Assembly (NCBI GenBank): GCA_040905045.1
Contig: JBBDSH010000050.1
Location: forward strand, 62,001 to 126,000
DNA: 64,000 nucleotides
DNA from: JBBDSH01 sp040905045
Lineage (GTDB): Bacteria > Pseudomonadota > Gammaproteobacteria > Eutrophobiales > Eutrophobiaceae
Direction of reading: 5' to 3'
The notes under the pieces are model-generated. The model was not told the DNA's origin and made no database searches. It saw only the letters and a program-made list of their open reading frames with translations. A program made the position numbers and the translations under genes. Shown in pieces: positions 52,772-61,884 of this stretch. Position 1 is the stretch's first letter. Each line of letters starts with the position of its first letter.

Positions 52772-53671
52772 TTGATCCTCTGGGGGATCACCGACGGGCG
52801 CGCCGGCCACCTCACCCAGCTGCAGGGACTGTGTTCGGCCCTGGCCCGGCAACGGGACTGTGAATATCATGAGCTGCCGGTGCCGCCTTTATCTGAAACC
52901 CTGCCTGATCTTGCCCTGGGCCGCGCCCGTTTCACTTCCGCCCTTCCCGATCCCGATATCCTTATCGGTGCCGGGCATGCCTCGCATCTGCCCATGCTCT
53001 GCGCGCGCCGGGCCCGCGGCGGCAAGACCGTGGTCCTGATGCGCCCGTCCCTGCCGCGGCGTTGCTTCGATATCTGTATTCTCCCGGAACATGACGGTGT
53101 GCCGGAAACGGATAATGTCATTCTTTCACGGGGGCCCATCAACAATGTCCTCCCGGCACAAGAAAGAAAAGACTTTGGTGTGATTCTGGCCGGCGGCCCG
53201 TCGCGCCACTACCGCTGGGACGACGACACCATGCTGCAGCAGATTGCCACCGTGATTGACAGGGATCCGCGGCGTTGGCTCATCGCCGACTCGCCGCGGA
53301 CACCGTCCTCCATGAGCAAGGCCCTGGCGGAACTGGCCGGCCGCACCGTCGACTTTTTATCCTGGCCGCGCACTCCGGCCAACTGGCTGCGGGATCGCCT
53401 GGGCGAATGCGACACTGTCTGGGTCAGCGAGGACAGCATGTCCATGGTCTACGAGGCCCTCACCGGCGGCGCCGGGACGGGTTTGCTGGAAGTGCCGCCC
53501 CGACGCAATTCCCGTATCGTTCGTGCCATGAAATCATTGGCGGAGTCGGGAGACGTTACCCGTTTTGGCGACTGGCACGGCGATCCGCTGCCCTTGCCGC
53601 GGCGCACCTATAATGAGGCCGAGCGTTGCGCCGGAAAACTGTTGCATCAATTGGGTCTGCTGACCTCATGA
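52772..53671 (+). CDS. ELM1/GtrOC1 family protein in an LPS gene cluster
   Basis: The 299 residues match the ELM1 (mitochondrial fission) family: LWGITDGRAGHLTQLQGL, a glycine-rich LIGAGHASHLP, LILAGGPSRHYRWD-like strand, TPSSMSKALAEL and WVSEDSMSMVYEAL. Bacterial members are thought to be glycosyltransferase-like and occur with LPS core genes. Start TTG 52772 is the first codon in frame after a stop; no ATG is available upstream. Its stop overlaps the next start (ATGA). Confidence 0.82.
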   Translation: MILWGITDGRAGHLTQLQGLCSALARQRDCEYHELPVPPLSETLPDLALGRARFTSALPDPDILIGAGHASHLPMLCARRARGGKTVVLMRPSLPRRCFDICILPEHDGVPETDNVILSRGPINNVLPAQERKDFGVILAGGPSRHYRWDDDTMLQQIATVIDRDPRRWLIADSPRTPSSMSKALAELAGRTVDFLSWPRTPANWLRDRLGECDTVWVSEDSMSMVYEALTGGAGTGLLEVPPRRNSRIVRAMKSLAESGDVTRFGDWHGDPLPLPRRTYNEAERCAGKLLHQLGLLTS

Positions 53672-54789
53672 ATGATTTGTCGCTTACCGTCGTGCAGGTG
53701 TTGCCCGCGCTGGAGGCGGGCGGCGTCGAGCGCGGCACGGTTGAAGTGGCGGCGGAACTGGTGCGTCGCGGCCACCGGGCCATCGTTGTCTCCGGCGGCG
53801 GCAGGCTGGAAACCGAATTGACCGGCACGGGCGCGGAACACATGCGTCTGGCCGTCGGCCGCAAGTCACCGCTGACATTGCGCCATGTGTTTGCTCTGCG
53901 ACGTATTCTTGAGCGGACAAACGCCGATATCCTGCACCCGCGATCGCGGCTGCCGGCATGGATTGCCCGTCTGGCCTGGCGCGGCATGCCGCCGGAGCGG
54001 CGCCCGCATTTCATAACCAGCGTCCACGGCCCCTACAGCGTCAACGCCTACAGTCGCATCATGGTCCGCGGCGAGAGGATCATCGCCATCTCCGGTTTTA
54101 TCCATAAGTACATCATGGAAAACTACCCGGACACGGAACACGAACGCATCGTCATCATCCCCCGCGGAGTTGATCCGGCGCGCTTCCCGCACGGTTACCG
54201 GCCGCCGCGGGAATGGTTGTCGCAATGGCGGCAGCAGCAACCGCAGCTGCAGGGCAAGTTCATTGCCTGCCTGCCGGCCCGTATCACCCGCTGGAAAGGG
54301 CAGGAAGATTTTCTCAAGATCATCGCCCGGCTCCGCGACGCCGGCATCCCCGTGCATGGGCTGGCTGTCGGCGGCGCGGAACACCGGCGGCAACGCTTCC
54401 TGCATGAACTTCAGCAAACCGTGGAAAAAAGCGGGCTTCAGGAATACATTACTTTTCTGGGGCACCGCGGCGATTTGCGGGAGATTATGAGCTCGGCCGA
54501 TGTGGTGTTTTCCCTGGCCCGGGAACCGGAGGCCTTCGGTCGTACAGCCCTGGAAGCGCTGAGCCTTGGAACCCCTGTGATCGGGTATGATCACGGCGGC
54601 GCCGGCGAGGTTTTGCAGGAAATCTTTCCCGCGGGCCGGGTGGCGCCGTTGAACGTCACTGCCGCGGCGGACAAGGCCGCGCTGTTTTACCGGCAGCCGC
54701 CCGCGGTTCCCGACAACAATCCGTTCACATTACAGCGCATGCTCGACGCCACCCTGTCGCTGTACCAATCCACGGCGAACACAGGCTAA
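53668..54789 (+). CDS. Glycosyltransferase family 4 (LPS core/O-antigen type)
   Basis: The 373 residues show the GT-B pattern: VVQVLPALEAGGVERGTVEVA at the N-terminus, LPARITRWKGQEDFLKII (C-domain start), and the E(x)7E motif in REPEAFGRTALEALSLGTPVIG with the nucleotide-sugar-binding glutamates. The sugar is unknown. It starts in the ELM1 stop codon, so the two are coupled. Confidence 0.88.
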   Translation: MNDLSLTVVQVLPALEAGGVERGTVEVAAELVRRGHRAIVVSGGGRLETELTGTGAEHMRLAVGRKSPLTLRHVFALRRILERTNADILHPRSRLPAWIARLAWRGMPPERRPHFITSVHGPYSVNAYSRIMVRGERIIAISGFIHKYIMENYPDTEHERIVIIPRGVDPARFPHGYRPPREWLSQWRQQQPQLQGKFIACLPARITRWKGQEDFLKIIARLRDAGIPVHGLAVGGAEHRRQRFLHELQQTVEKSGLQEYITFLGHRGDLREIMSSADVVFSLAREPEAFGRTALEALSLGTPVIGYDHGGAGEVLQEIFPAGRVAPLNVTAAADKAALFYRQPPAVPDNNPFTLQRMLDATLSLYQSTANTG

Positions 54790-54801
54790 ACTTCAACAGT
54801 C

Positions 54802-55746
54802 ATGCAGGAAACCGAAACCACGCCCGGGCACAATCAGCACATCGCTATCTGTGTGCCCACGTACCGGCGCAGCAATATGCTGACCGATTGCCTGGCCGCC
54901 ATCGGCCGCCTCACCTGCCCGCCCGGCCGCCGGGTTACCATAATCGTGGCCGACAATGACGAGGACGGCAGTGCCCGCAATGCCGTTGAGCGCATCCGCT
55001 CACTGTTGCCTTTCCCGCTGCATTACGTCATCGAACAGGAAAGAGGCCTGGCGGCCGTGCGCAACCGGCTGCTGGAAGAGGCCGTCAAACTCGGCGCCGA
55101 CTGGATCGCCTTCATTGACGATGACGAGATGCCGGAACGGGAATGGCTGGTGGTTTTCGTCGAAGCCGCCGGCCGTTTCCGGGCGGACGTGGTCACCGGC
55201 CCGCTGGTGCAACTGGAAAACCCGGACGAGGTCCATATTCCCCGTGATCGATCCCGCCGTCCCACCGGCACCACGCCCCGCTTCGTTGCCACCAATAACG
55301 TCATGTTCAGCAGCAGGCTGGTCAAAGAACAGGGGCTGCGCTTCGACCGGTATTACGATTTCATCGGCGGCGAAGACTTTGATTTTTTCAACCGATCCGG
55401 CGCCAACGGCAATGTTCATGTCTGGATCTCCGAGGCCCTGGTCTTCGAGACCGTGCCCCCGGAAAGAAAAACCCTGAGCTATCTTTTTTACCGTCATCTG
55501 ACCGGCGGCGTGAACAACGTCCTGCGCCACAAGAGAAATTTTGCCGCCTGGCGATCCTGGTGCCACTTCATTCCCAAGATCATCGGCAAGCTGTTCGGCA
55601 GCCTCTTCTCCATCGCCAGGGCCGGCCTCACCGTTAACCGCGGCACGGCCCGCAAGGCACTGAAACAACTGGGCAGCGCCCTGGGCTACGGCGCCGGCCT
55701 GCTGAACATTGTCGTGGAACGCTACCGCCATATAGATGGTAATTGA
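54802..55746 (+). CDS. Glycosyltransferase family 2
   Basis: The 314 residues have a GT-A fold: IAICVPTYRRSNMLTDCLAAI, IIVADNDEDGSA, WIAFIDDDEMPEREWL (DxD-like metal site) and GGEDFDFF. The C-terminal part holds helices near the membrane surface (WCHFIPKIIGKLFGSLFSIA). The acceptor is unknown. It follows the GT4 gene after 12 bases and ends at a repeat-rich gap. Confidence 0.87.
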   Translation: MQETETTPGHNQHIAICVPTYRRSNMLTDCLAAIGRLTCPPGRRVTIIVADNDEDGSARNAVERIRSLLPFPLHYVIEQERGLAAVRNRLLEEAVKLGADWIAFIDDDEMPEREWLVVFVEAAGRFRADVVTGPLVQLENPDEVHIPRDRSRRPTGTTPRFVATNNVMFSSRLVKEQGLRFDRYYDFIGGEDFDFFNRSGANGNVHVWISEALVFETVPPERKTLSYLFYRHLTGGVNNVLRHKRNFAAWRSWCHFIPKIIGKLFGSLFSIARAGLTVNRGTARKALKQLGSALGYGAGLLNIVVERYRHIDGN

Positions 55747-55751
55747 TATTT

Positions 55752-56021
55752 GCCACAGAGAACACAGAGGGCCACAGAGTAAAAATATTCGACTCTTCGG
55801 TAAAATTTTTGGGTATCTGGAAGGATAATGGTTGATCTCGCTAAGAACGCAAAGAAATTATAGACTTTTACCTCTTTGCGAACTTTGCGCGCTTGGCGAT
55901 ATCTTTATATAAAACCCATACGTCAGTAAACATACTTTCTTGCCTCCGTGAACCTTTTTACTTTTCTTCTCTGTGGCCCTCTGTGTCCCCGGATCGGGGT
56001 CCGGGGCAGGCTCTCTGTGGC
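55752..56021. repeat. CCACAGAG-type inverted repeat interrupted by a REP-like segment
   Basis: The left arm (55752-55779) reads GCCACAGAGAACACAGAG and on. The right arm CTCTGTGGCCCTCTGTGT (from about 55969) breaks at 55987-56012, where a 26-base CCCCGG-rich segment occurs, and resumes as CTCTGTGGC (56013-56021). The middle contains a second pair, AACGCAAAG and CTTTGCG. The 302-base gap (55747-56048) between GT2 and GT9 has no gene. Confidence 0.6.
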
Positions 56022-56048
56022 TTTAATCTCTGCTTCCGATTGCACTAA

Positions 56049-57011
56049 ATGAAAGTTTTGATCATCAAATACGGGGCGCTGGGCGATATCATCATGGCCA
56101 CTTCCGTTATTGAAAGGATCCGCGAACATTATTCCGGGGAACAACTCTGGCTGCTGACCGAGCCGGCCTTTGCCCGGCTGTTCGAGAACTGGCCAGGCCT
56201 GGCCGTACAATCCTTTTCCCGCAAGGGATTGCGATCAACACTGCAGACACTGCGCTGGATCCGTGCCCGCTCCTTCGACCGGCTTATCGACCTGCAGTCC
56301 AATGACCGCAGCGGCATCCTCTGTGCCTTGTCCGGGGTGCCGGATCGCGCCGGCAATCATCCCCGTTATCCCTATCACCGCCATCCGCCGGATCGCTACA
56401 GCGGCCAATGCCACGCCCACACACGCCTTAATGAAATCCTCGCCGCCTGCGATATTGCCCCGGCGGAGGCAGCGCCGCACCTGCCGGCCACCGGCGAGGT
56501 CCGGCGACGCGTACAGGAATGGCTGGCCGGCCGGGGGCTGGAGGCAAGCCCGCTGGTGTTGCTGCACGCCGGCGCCAGCCGCCGGCATCCCCGAAAACGC
56601 TGGCCCGGCTTCGCCCGGCTGGCAAGGGAACTGGATGCCCGTGGCTTCGTGCCCGTCTGGATTGGCGGGCCCGACGATCGTGACCTCAACCGGGAGTTGT
56701 CCGCACAGGTGGGGGTCGATGCCGGCGACGGGTTTCCCGTCCTGGAACTGGCGGAACTGGGCCGGCACGCCCGTTTCGCCGTGACCAACGATTCCGCGCC
56801 CATGCATATCCTGTCCTGTTCCGGCATCCCGGTGTACGGACTGTTCGGGCCCACCGACTGGCGCCGCACCCATGCCCTCGGGCAGGGACATAATGTCATT
56901 TCCTCACAAGAGGAGACGGGGACAGGCTTCCGGCCGGAAAGCCTGGATCACCTGTCTGTATCGAAAGTACTGTCGCGGCTGCAGGCCGACGGCGTGGTGG
57001 ATCAGTCATGA
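56049..57011 (+). CDS. Glycosyltransferase family 9 (heptosyltransferase-like)
   Basis: GT9 enzymes add heptoses to the LPS inner core. The 320 residues start with MKVLIIKYGALGDIIMATSV, contain HAGASRRHPRKRWPGFARL, VWIGGPDDRDLN and the late motif TNDSAPMHILSCSGIPVYGL with FGPTDW. The substrate cannot be told. The stop overlaps the next gene's start (ATGA). Confidence 0.9.
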   Translation: MKVLIIKYGALGDIIMATSVIERIREHYSGEQLWLLTEPAFARLFENWPGLAVQSFSRKGLRSTLQTLRWIRARSFDRLIDLQSNDRSGILCALSGVPDRAGNHPRYPYHRHPPDRYSGQCHAHTRLNEILAACDIAPAEAAPHLPATGEVRRRVQEWLAGRGLEASPLVLLHAGASRRHPRKRWPGFARLARELDARGFVPVWIGGPDDRDLNRELSAQVGVDAGDGFPVLELAELGRHARFAVTNDSAPMHILSCSGIPVYGLFGPTDWRRTHALGQGHNVISSQEETGTGFRPESLDHLSVSKVLSRLQADGVVDQS

Positions 57012-58117
57012 TCCTGATCGCGACACAGTGTTTCGCCCCGGACGTCGGCGGCATCGAGAGCCTGATGACGGGGCTGGCCGGCGCCCTGAACCGGCGCGGG
57101 CATAATCTGGTTGTCTTCGCCGATCGCCGCCGGGACACGGCCCGGCCGGAGCCCGCGTTCCCCTGGCCGGTAAAACGGTTCGGCGGTCCACGCCCATGGC
57201 GGCGCCGGGCCAAGGCCCGCTCTATCCACCGGCTCCTGAGACGGGCCGAAGTTACGCACATTATCTGTGACTCCTGGAAAAGCCTGGAAAGCCTTTCGCC
57301 GCCCGCCGGCCTGCCGGTCCTCTGCCTGGTACACGGCATGGAGATTCCGCAAAACCCGTCCGCCGGCAAACGCCGGCGGATTGAAACCAGCCTGGCAAAA
57401 GCGGCAACGGTGGTTGCCAACTCCCGCTACACGGCGGATCGCGTGCAGCCGTTCCTGGCCGAAAACGTTTTTCCCCGGGTCATTTATCCCGGGGTCGATG
57501 CGCCGGACACGCCCGGCGAGGCGGTCGCTCGCAAAACGGAACAACGCCTGGCTATGTACCGGCCGCTGCTTGTCAGTGTTGCCCGACTGGAGCGACACAA
57601 GGGCCAGGATCGGGTCCTGCAATGCCTGCCCGGGCTGCTGCCGGACTTTCCGGGCCTGGGTTATGTCTGCCTCGGCGAAGGTCCGGCACGGGCGTCACTG
57701 GAAAGCCTGGCGAGGAAACTGGGTATCGCTGATCGGGTCCTGATGCTCGGCAGTGCCGATGCGGAGACGCGCGGCGCCGTATTAAGTCAAAGTGATCTCT
57801 TCGTCCTGCCCGGCCGTGGCGAGGGCGATCGGGTCGAAGGTTTCGGTATCGCCTTTATCGAAGCGGCATGGCAGGGGCTACCGGCCGTGGCCGGGGCAAC
57901 CGGCGGCGGCGCCGAGGCGGTGGAACACGGCGTCACCGGCCTGGTCTGCCGCGGCGAGGATGCCGACGCCGTCTGCACGGCGATCCGGGAACTGCTGAGC
58001 AACGATGACAGCCGCAGGCAACTGGGCAAAAACGCGAAGGAACGTGCGCGGAGATTCAGCTGGGATGAAACCGTACGACGCTATGAAACCCTGCTGGGCT
58101 TGTCGGACACGGACTGA
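57008..58117 (+). CDS. Glycosyltransferase family 4
   Basis: The 369 residues begin MILIATQCFAPDVGGIESLM (GT4 N-terminus) and have VSVARLERHKGQDRVLQCLPG, VCLGEGPARASLE and GFGIAFIEAAWQGLPAVAG with the paired glutamates. It acts on the cytoplasmic side in LPS or glycan assembly. Its end overlaps the convergent GT9 gene by 37 bases. Confidence 0.88.
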   Translation: MILIATQCFAPDVGGIESLMTGLAGALNRRGHNLVVFADRRRDTARPEPAFPWPVKRFGGPRPWRRRAKARSIHRLLRRAEVTHIICDSWKSLESLSPPAGLPVLCLVHGMEIPQNPSAGKRRRIETSLAKAATVVANSRYTADRVQPFLAENVFPRVIYPGVDAPDTPGEAVARKTEQRLAMYRPLLVSVARLERHKGQDRVLQCLPGLLPDFPGLGYVCLGEGPARASLESLARKLGIADRVLMLGSADAETRGAVLSQSDLFVLPGRGEGDRVEGFGIAFIEAAWQGLPAVAGATGGGAEAVEHGVTGLVCRGEDADAVCTAIRELLSNDDSRRQLGKNAKERARRFSWDETVRRYETLLGLSDTD

Positions 58118-59040
58118 CGATCCACCAGCGCCCGGGCACCCGCCAGCACCTCTTCGAACGGGATATCCCGCGCCAAACCGCTGGCCGCCGCCAGCCCGGT
58201 CGCGCGGCTGCACCAGGGCAGGCAGTTCTCTCGCAGATCTTCGCCGAACAGGGTCAGTGTCGGTACGCCCATGGCGGCGGCGATATGGCCCGGGCCGGAA
58301 TCGGCGCCCACATACAGGCTGCATCGTTCCAGCAGTGCCGCCAGTTGGAGGAGATCGGTGTCAGTAGCGTCGATACTCGGCAGGTTCAGGCGCGCCGCGA
58401 TCTCGCTTGTCAGATCACGTTCGCCCGGCCCGCCGGCCAGAATCACGCCGACGAACCGATGCTGCAATGAATTCGCCAGGGCGGCGTAGTTCTCTGCCGG
58501 CCATGCCTTGCGGACGCGCGCGCCGGTGCTGCCCGGGCCCAGTGCCAACCAGGCGCCTTGCGGCAGGAGAGCAAGCCGTTCCGCGGCATCGTTCCGGTCC
58601 GCATCATCCAGCCAGACGCGCGCCGGCGGGATCGGGGCCTCGCCGTGCAGGGAACGGATCACGCCCATCATCCGCTCGACGCTATGGGGACCATAGGGAC
58701 GCGTCCGCCGCTTGGTCAGTTTGTAATCGGAACGCAGCAGCCAGGTCAGTCCATCGGTGCGCAGGTCCACTATCAGATCATAGCGGCGGCCGCGGAGTTG
58801 CTTCATCAATCCGATGACACCCCGAAACAGTGCTTTCTTGTCCTTGTGGATGATATCGCCGAGATACGGACAGCGGGCAAGGAGGCGGCTGGCGCGACTG
58901 TCGGCAACGACGTCGATTCGGGCGCCGGGATATCGTTCGTGGACGACTTCCAGTACGGGCGTCGACATGACCACGTCGCCGACACAACTCAGTGTAATAA
59001 AGAGGATCCGGCCAACACCTGCGTCCTCGGCGCTGTTCAC
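58081..59040 (-). CDS. Glycosyltransferase family 9
   Basis: The 319 residues show RILFITLSCVGDVVMSTPVL at the N-terminus, LALGPGSTGARVRKAWPAEN, VILAGGPGERDL and YVGADSGPGHIAAAMGVPTL followed by FGEDLREN. It starts at GTG 59040 inside the stop of the preceding GT9 gene, so the - strand GT9 pair is translationally coupled. It overlaps the + strand GT4 end by 37 bases. Confidence 0.9.
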   Translation of the reverse strand: MNSAEDAGVGRILFITLSCVGDVVMSTPVLEVVHERYPGARIDVVADSRASRLLARCPYLGDIIHKDKKALFRGVIGLMKQLRGRRYDLIVDLRTDGLTWLLRSDYKLTKRRTRPYGPHSVERMMGVIRSLHGEAPIPPARVWLDDADRNDAAERLALLPQGAWLALGPGSTGARVRKAWPAENYAALANSLQHRFVGVILAGGPGERDLTSEIAARLNLPSIDATDTDLLQLAALLERCSLYVGADSGPGHIAAAMGVPTLTLFGEDLRENCLPWCSRATGLAAASGLARDIPFEEVLAGARALVDRQSVSDKPSRVS

Positions 59041-60038
59041 GCGGACGCTCCGAACTGCTTGTCCACGGCCTCGATAACGGCGGCAAGGGGAATGTCTTCA
59101 ACTTTGCGGCCGCCATAGGCGGTGGCCGCGAGTACAATCCGGTTGTCCTCACTGTCCACGAACTTCTCCACGCTGGTACGCCCGAATAAAGACACCAGCG
59201 GCGCGCCGCTGATGGCGAAGATATGGCCCGTACCCGAATCGTTGGCCACACCCAGCGACAGCCGTTCGGCCAGCGCCATGCACAGCAGGGGCCCCGCCAG
59301 CGGCCGCGCGCCGGCTTCCGCCTCGGGAATCAGCGCCCCGGGCACCTGCTCGCGTATGATCGGCAGCCATTCCATCTCATCGGGGCCCGGGAAATAGACC
59401 GGCAGCCGCCCCTTCGCCTGCTGATCCCTTCCCAGTTGAATAAAGCGCTCCAGCGGCCAGCATTTGTCCCGGCCGCCCGCGCCGGGCGCCAGGCCGATGT
59501 AGTCGCGGCCTTGCGGCAGCAAATCAGCGGCAAGACGGCGATACTCCTGTGGTAATTGCAGTTGCCGGTGCGCCCGCACCGCACGACCCGATGCAAGCCG
59601 GATCAATTGCAACAAACGATCGCGCATACTGCCGCCGAAGCCTTCGGGTCCGGGCCTTTTGTCCGAGAACAGAAAGCGGGCGGCGGGAGAGATAAACAAG
59701 CCGTGGGCGACGCGCCGTACTACCAGCGTGGAACGCAGCACAGTCTGGGTGTCGATAATAACGTCGTAATAGCGATCCACGAGAGGACGATGCAGCAACT
59801 CATTCCATCTGCAGCCAAGACCGGTCCGGTCCTCCACCTGATCGATCAACGAAGCCACCAGTGGCGCCAGGCCCGAACGGAACATGCTCGGGCCACTTCC
59901 GGCTAGCCAGGTAATATGGAAACCCGGAAAGGCCTCTCTCAGGGTGGATACGGCCGGCAGTTTTAACAGGGCATCACCCAGACGATCCTCGTGGACATAA
60001 ACGAGCAATGCCGGGGTATTGTGATCACTGGTAGTCAC
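59037..60038 (-). CDS. Glycosyltransferase family 9
   Basis: The 333 residues show LVYVHEDRLGDALLKLPAVS, GLAPGAGGRDKCWPLERF, VYFPGPDEMEWL and GVANDSGTGHIFAISGAPLV with FGRTSVEK. The first 14 bases overlap the DUF6165 gene. The lysine/aspartate details differ from the neighbouring GT9, so the two probably add different residues. Confidence 0.89.
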   Translation of the reverse strand: MTTSDHNTPALLVYVHEDRLGDALLKLPAVSTLREAFPGFHITWLAGSGPSMFRSGLAPLVASLIDQVEDRTGLGCRWNELLHRPLVDRYYDVIIDTQTVLRSTLVVRRVAHGLFISPAARFLFSDKRPGPEGFGGSMRDRLLQLIRLASGRAVRAHRQLQLPQEYRRLAADLLPQGRDYIGLAPGAGGRDKCWPLERFIQLGRDQQAKGRLPVYFPGPDEMEWLPIIREQVPGALIPEAEAGARPLAGPLLCMALAERLSLGVANDSGTGHIFAISGAPLVSLFGRTSVEKFVDSEDNRIVLAATAYGGRKVEDIPLAAVIEAVDKQFGASA

Positions 60039-60417
60039 GGTAGGATTTTTCTTCCATCAGCCCCGAGCCGGCCATTTCATTGATGCCCCGCTTAACAGCG
60101 GCCCGCCGGTCGTTGGTAATGTACACCGATCGTGCCAGCTCGATGAAATCATTATCGAATTCCTGCCTGGCTTCCTTTTCGCGTATGGCGTCCTCAATGT
60201 CCCAGAGTTGCTCGTTGATAAGGCGCAGATCCTGAATGGCGTCTTCCATGCCCGCCACGGCGGCGTATTCCGTCTGTCGCCAGACGCCGGCCAGCGATTC
60301 CAGTTCGCGCCGGATATTGGCCAGTTTGCCCGGCTCGCTGATTCGATCCGCCTTGATCTGCAGAATGGTGAGCTTATCCAGAAACTCTCCCACGGAAACG
60401 CTGATTTCAATGCTCAT
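60025..60417 (-). CDS. DUF6165 protein
   Basis: The 130 residues are mostly helical and charged: SIEISVSVGEFLDKLTILQI, INEQLWDIEDAIREKE and AVKRGINEMAGSGLMEEKSY. DUF6165 proteins are found with GT9 genes in LPS clusters; no function is established. ATG 60417 opens the conserved start; in-frame codons to 60480 add no features. It is first of the - strand DUF6165-GT9-GT9 operon. Confidence 0.82.
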   Translation of the reverse strand: MSIEISVSVGEFLDKLTILQIKADRISEPGKLANIRRELESLAGVWRQTEYAAVAGMEDAIQDLRLINEQLWDIEDAIREKEARQEFDNDFIELARSVYITNDRRAAVKRGINEMAGSGLMEEKSYRDYQ

Positions 60418-60516
60418 TGATCTTGGCCGCTCATTTAACAATCGGATAACAATAATGAACTCGAATGGCCCGGCATACATTCATGTCCTCCTTGCCCCTC
60501 GCTCCTCACGCCTCAC

Positions 60517-61872
60517 TCACTTGCCGATGCAGAAACGGGAAAAGATCTCGCCAAGCAGATCGTCCACGGCGACTTCGCCCGTGATTTCACCCAGTGTCGA
60601 CTGGGCAACACGCAGATCCTCGGCCAGCAGTTCCAGGGTAATGTGCTCTTCGAGTCTTACCAGACTCTGTTCCAGTAAAGAAACCGCCCTTCGCAATGCA
60701 TCCATGTGACGGCCGCGCGCCAGGATCACATCCTGATCATCCTCGCCGCCACCCAATTCCAGCAGCCTGTCCGTGAGCAACTCCACGCCGGCGCCGGTCG
60801 TGGCGGAAAGTCCGATCACTGGCCGGCCTTCAGCATCATATTGAAGCGAGGCCTCTTCACCGGCCAGATCGATCTTGTTATTAATAATAATGACCTCCCC
60901 CGCGCCGTGCAGCCTCTGCATCTGCTCTTCCGGCAAAGCCGTGTCCCGCGTTTCGCCGGCATCCCGCATCATCAGGATAACGTCGGCTGTCGCGGCGGCA
61001 TTAAGTGCGCGATCAATCCCCTCCCTTTCTATGACGTCCCCGGTCTCCCGTATTCCGGCCGTGTCGACCATGTTTACAGTCAGGCCGCCGACCGTAATCT
61101 GCTCTTCAATCAGATCCCTTGTCGTGCCGGGCACGGAGGTGACAATGGCCCGCTCGCTGCGACTGAGGCAGTTTAGCAGACTCGATTTCCCCACGTTGGG
61201 GCGTCCCAGTATGACGATACGCAATCCTTCCCGCAGCCTGCCGCCCCGCTCTGCATTTTCCAGCAGGCGCCGCAGTTGCTCCAGGCATTCCACCAGGCCC
61301 TGTTTCAGGCCGCCGGTTTCCAGCAGTTCCAGTTCCTCCTCCGGGAAATCCAGTGCCCCTTCCACATCAACACGAAGTCGGATCAATGATTCCACAACGG
61401 CATCAATCTTCCGGGAGAAGTCCCCTTCCAGGGAACGCATGGCGCTTCTCGCCGCCTGCCGTGATCCGCTGTCGACAATGTCGGCCACCGCCTCGGCCTG
61501 GACCAGATCCAGCTTGTCGTTGAGAAATGCCCGCCGACTGAATTCGCCGGGCTCCGCGTGCCGGGCGCCCAGTTCCAGCGTCCGCGCCAGCAACAATCGA
61601 GGCAACGTCCGGCCGCCATGGCCATGCAGTTCCAGTACATCCTCGCCCGTATAGGAAGCCGGCGCCGGGAAATACAACATCAGCCCGCGGTCAATAACCT
61701 CAGCGCGACTGTCGCGAAAGGCCACAAAATGGGCGTGGCGGGATTCGGGAACCGTTCCGGTCAGCTCCGCGGCGATGGAAACACAGGCCGGGCCGGAGAG
61801 TCGCAACACGGCAATGCCGCCGCGGCCGGCCGGGGTCGCAATGGCGGCGATGGTATCGGTGGAATCAGCCAT
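60517..61872 (-). CDS. mnmE: MnmE, tRNA modification GTPase
   Basis: MnmE, with MnmG, modifies the wobble U34 of certain tRNAs. The 451 residues have the tetrahydrofolate-binding N-domain (TIAAIATPAGRGGIAVLRLSG), the G domain (GRPNVGKSSLLNCLS, VDTAGIRETGD, NNKIDL) and the C-terminal CIGK with its conserved Cys. It is last in the rnpA-yidD-yidC-mnmE run. The mnmG gene is not adjacent. Confidence 0.96.
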   Translation of the reverse strand: MADSTDTIAAIATPAGRGGIAVLRLSGPACVSIAAELTGTVPESRHAHFVAFRDSRAEVIDRGLMLYFPAPASYTGEDVLELHGHGGRTLPRLLLARTLELGARHAEPGEFSRRAFLNDKLDLVQAEAVADIVDSGSRQAARSAMRSLEGDFSRKIDAVVESLIRLRVDVEGALDFPEEELELLETGGLKQGLVECLEQLRRLLENAERGGRLREGLRIVILGRPNVGKSSLLNCLSRSERAIVTSVPGTTRDLIEEQITVGGLTVNMVDTAGIRETGDVIEREGIDRALNAAATADVILMMRDAGETRDTALPEEQMQRLHGAGEVIIINNKIDLAGEEASLQYDAEGRPVIGLSATTGAGVELLTDRLLELGGGEDDQDVILARGRHMDALRRAVSLLEQSLVRLEEHITLELLAEDLRVAQSTLGEITGEVAVDDLLGEIFSRFCIGK

Positions 61873-61884
61873 GGCTGACGGGAG

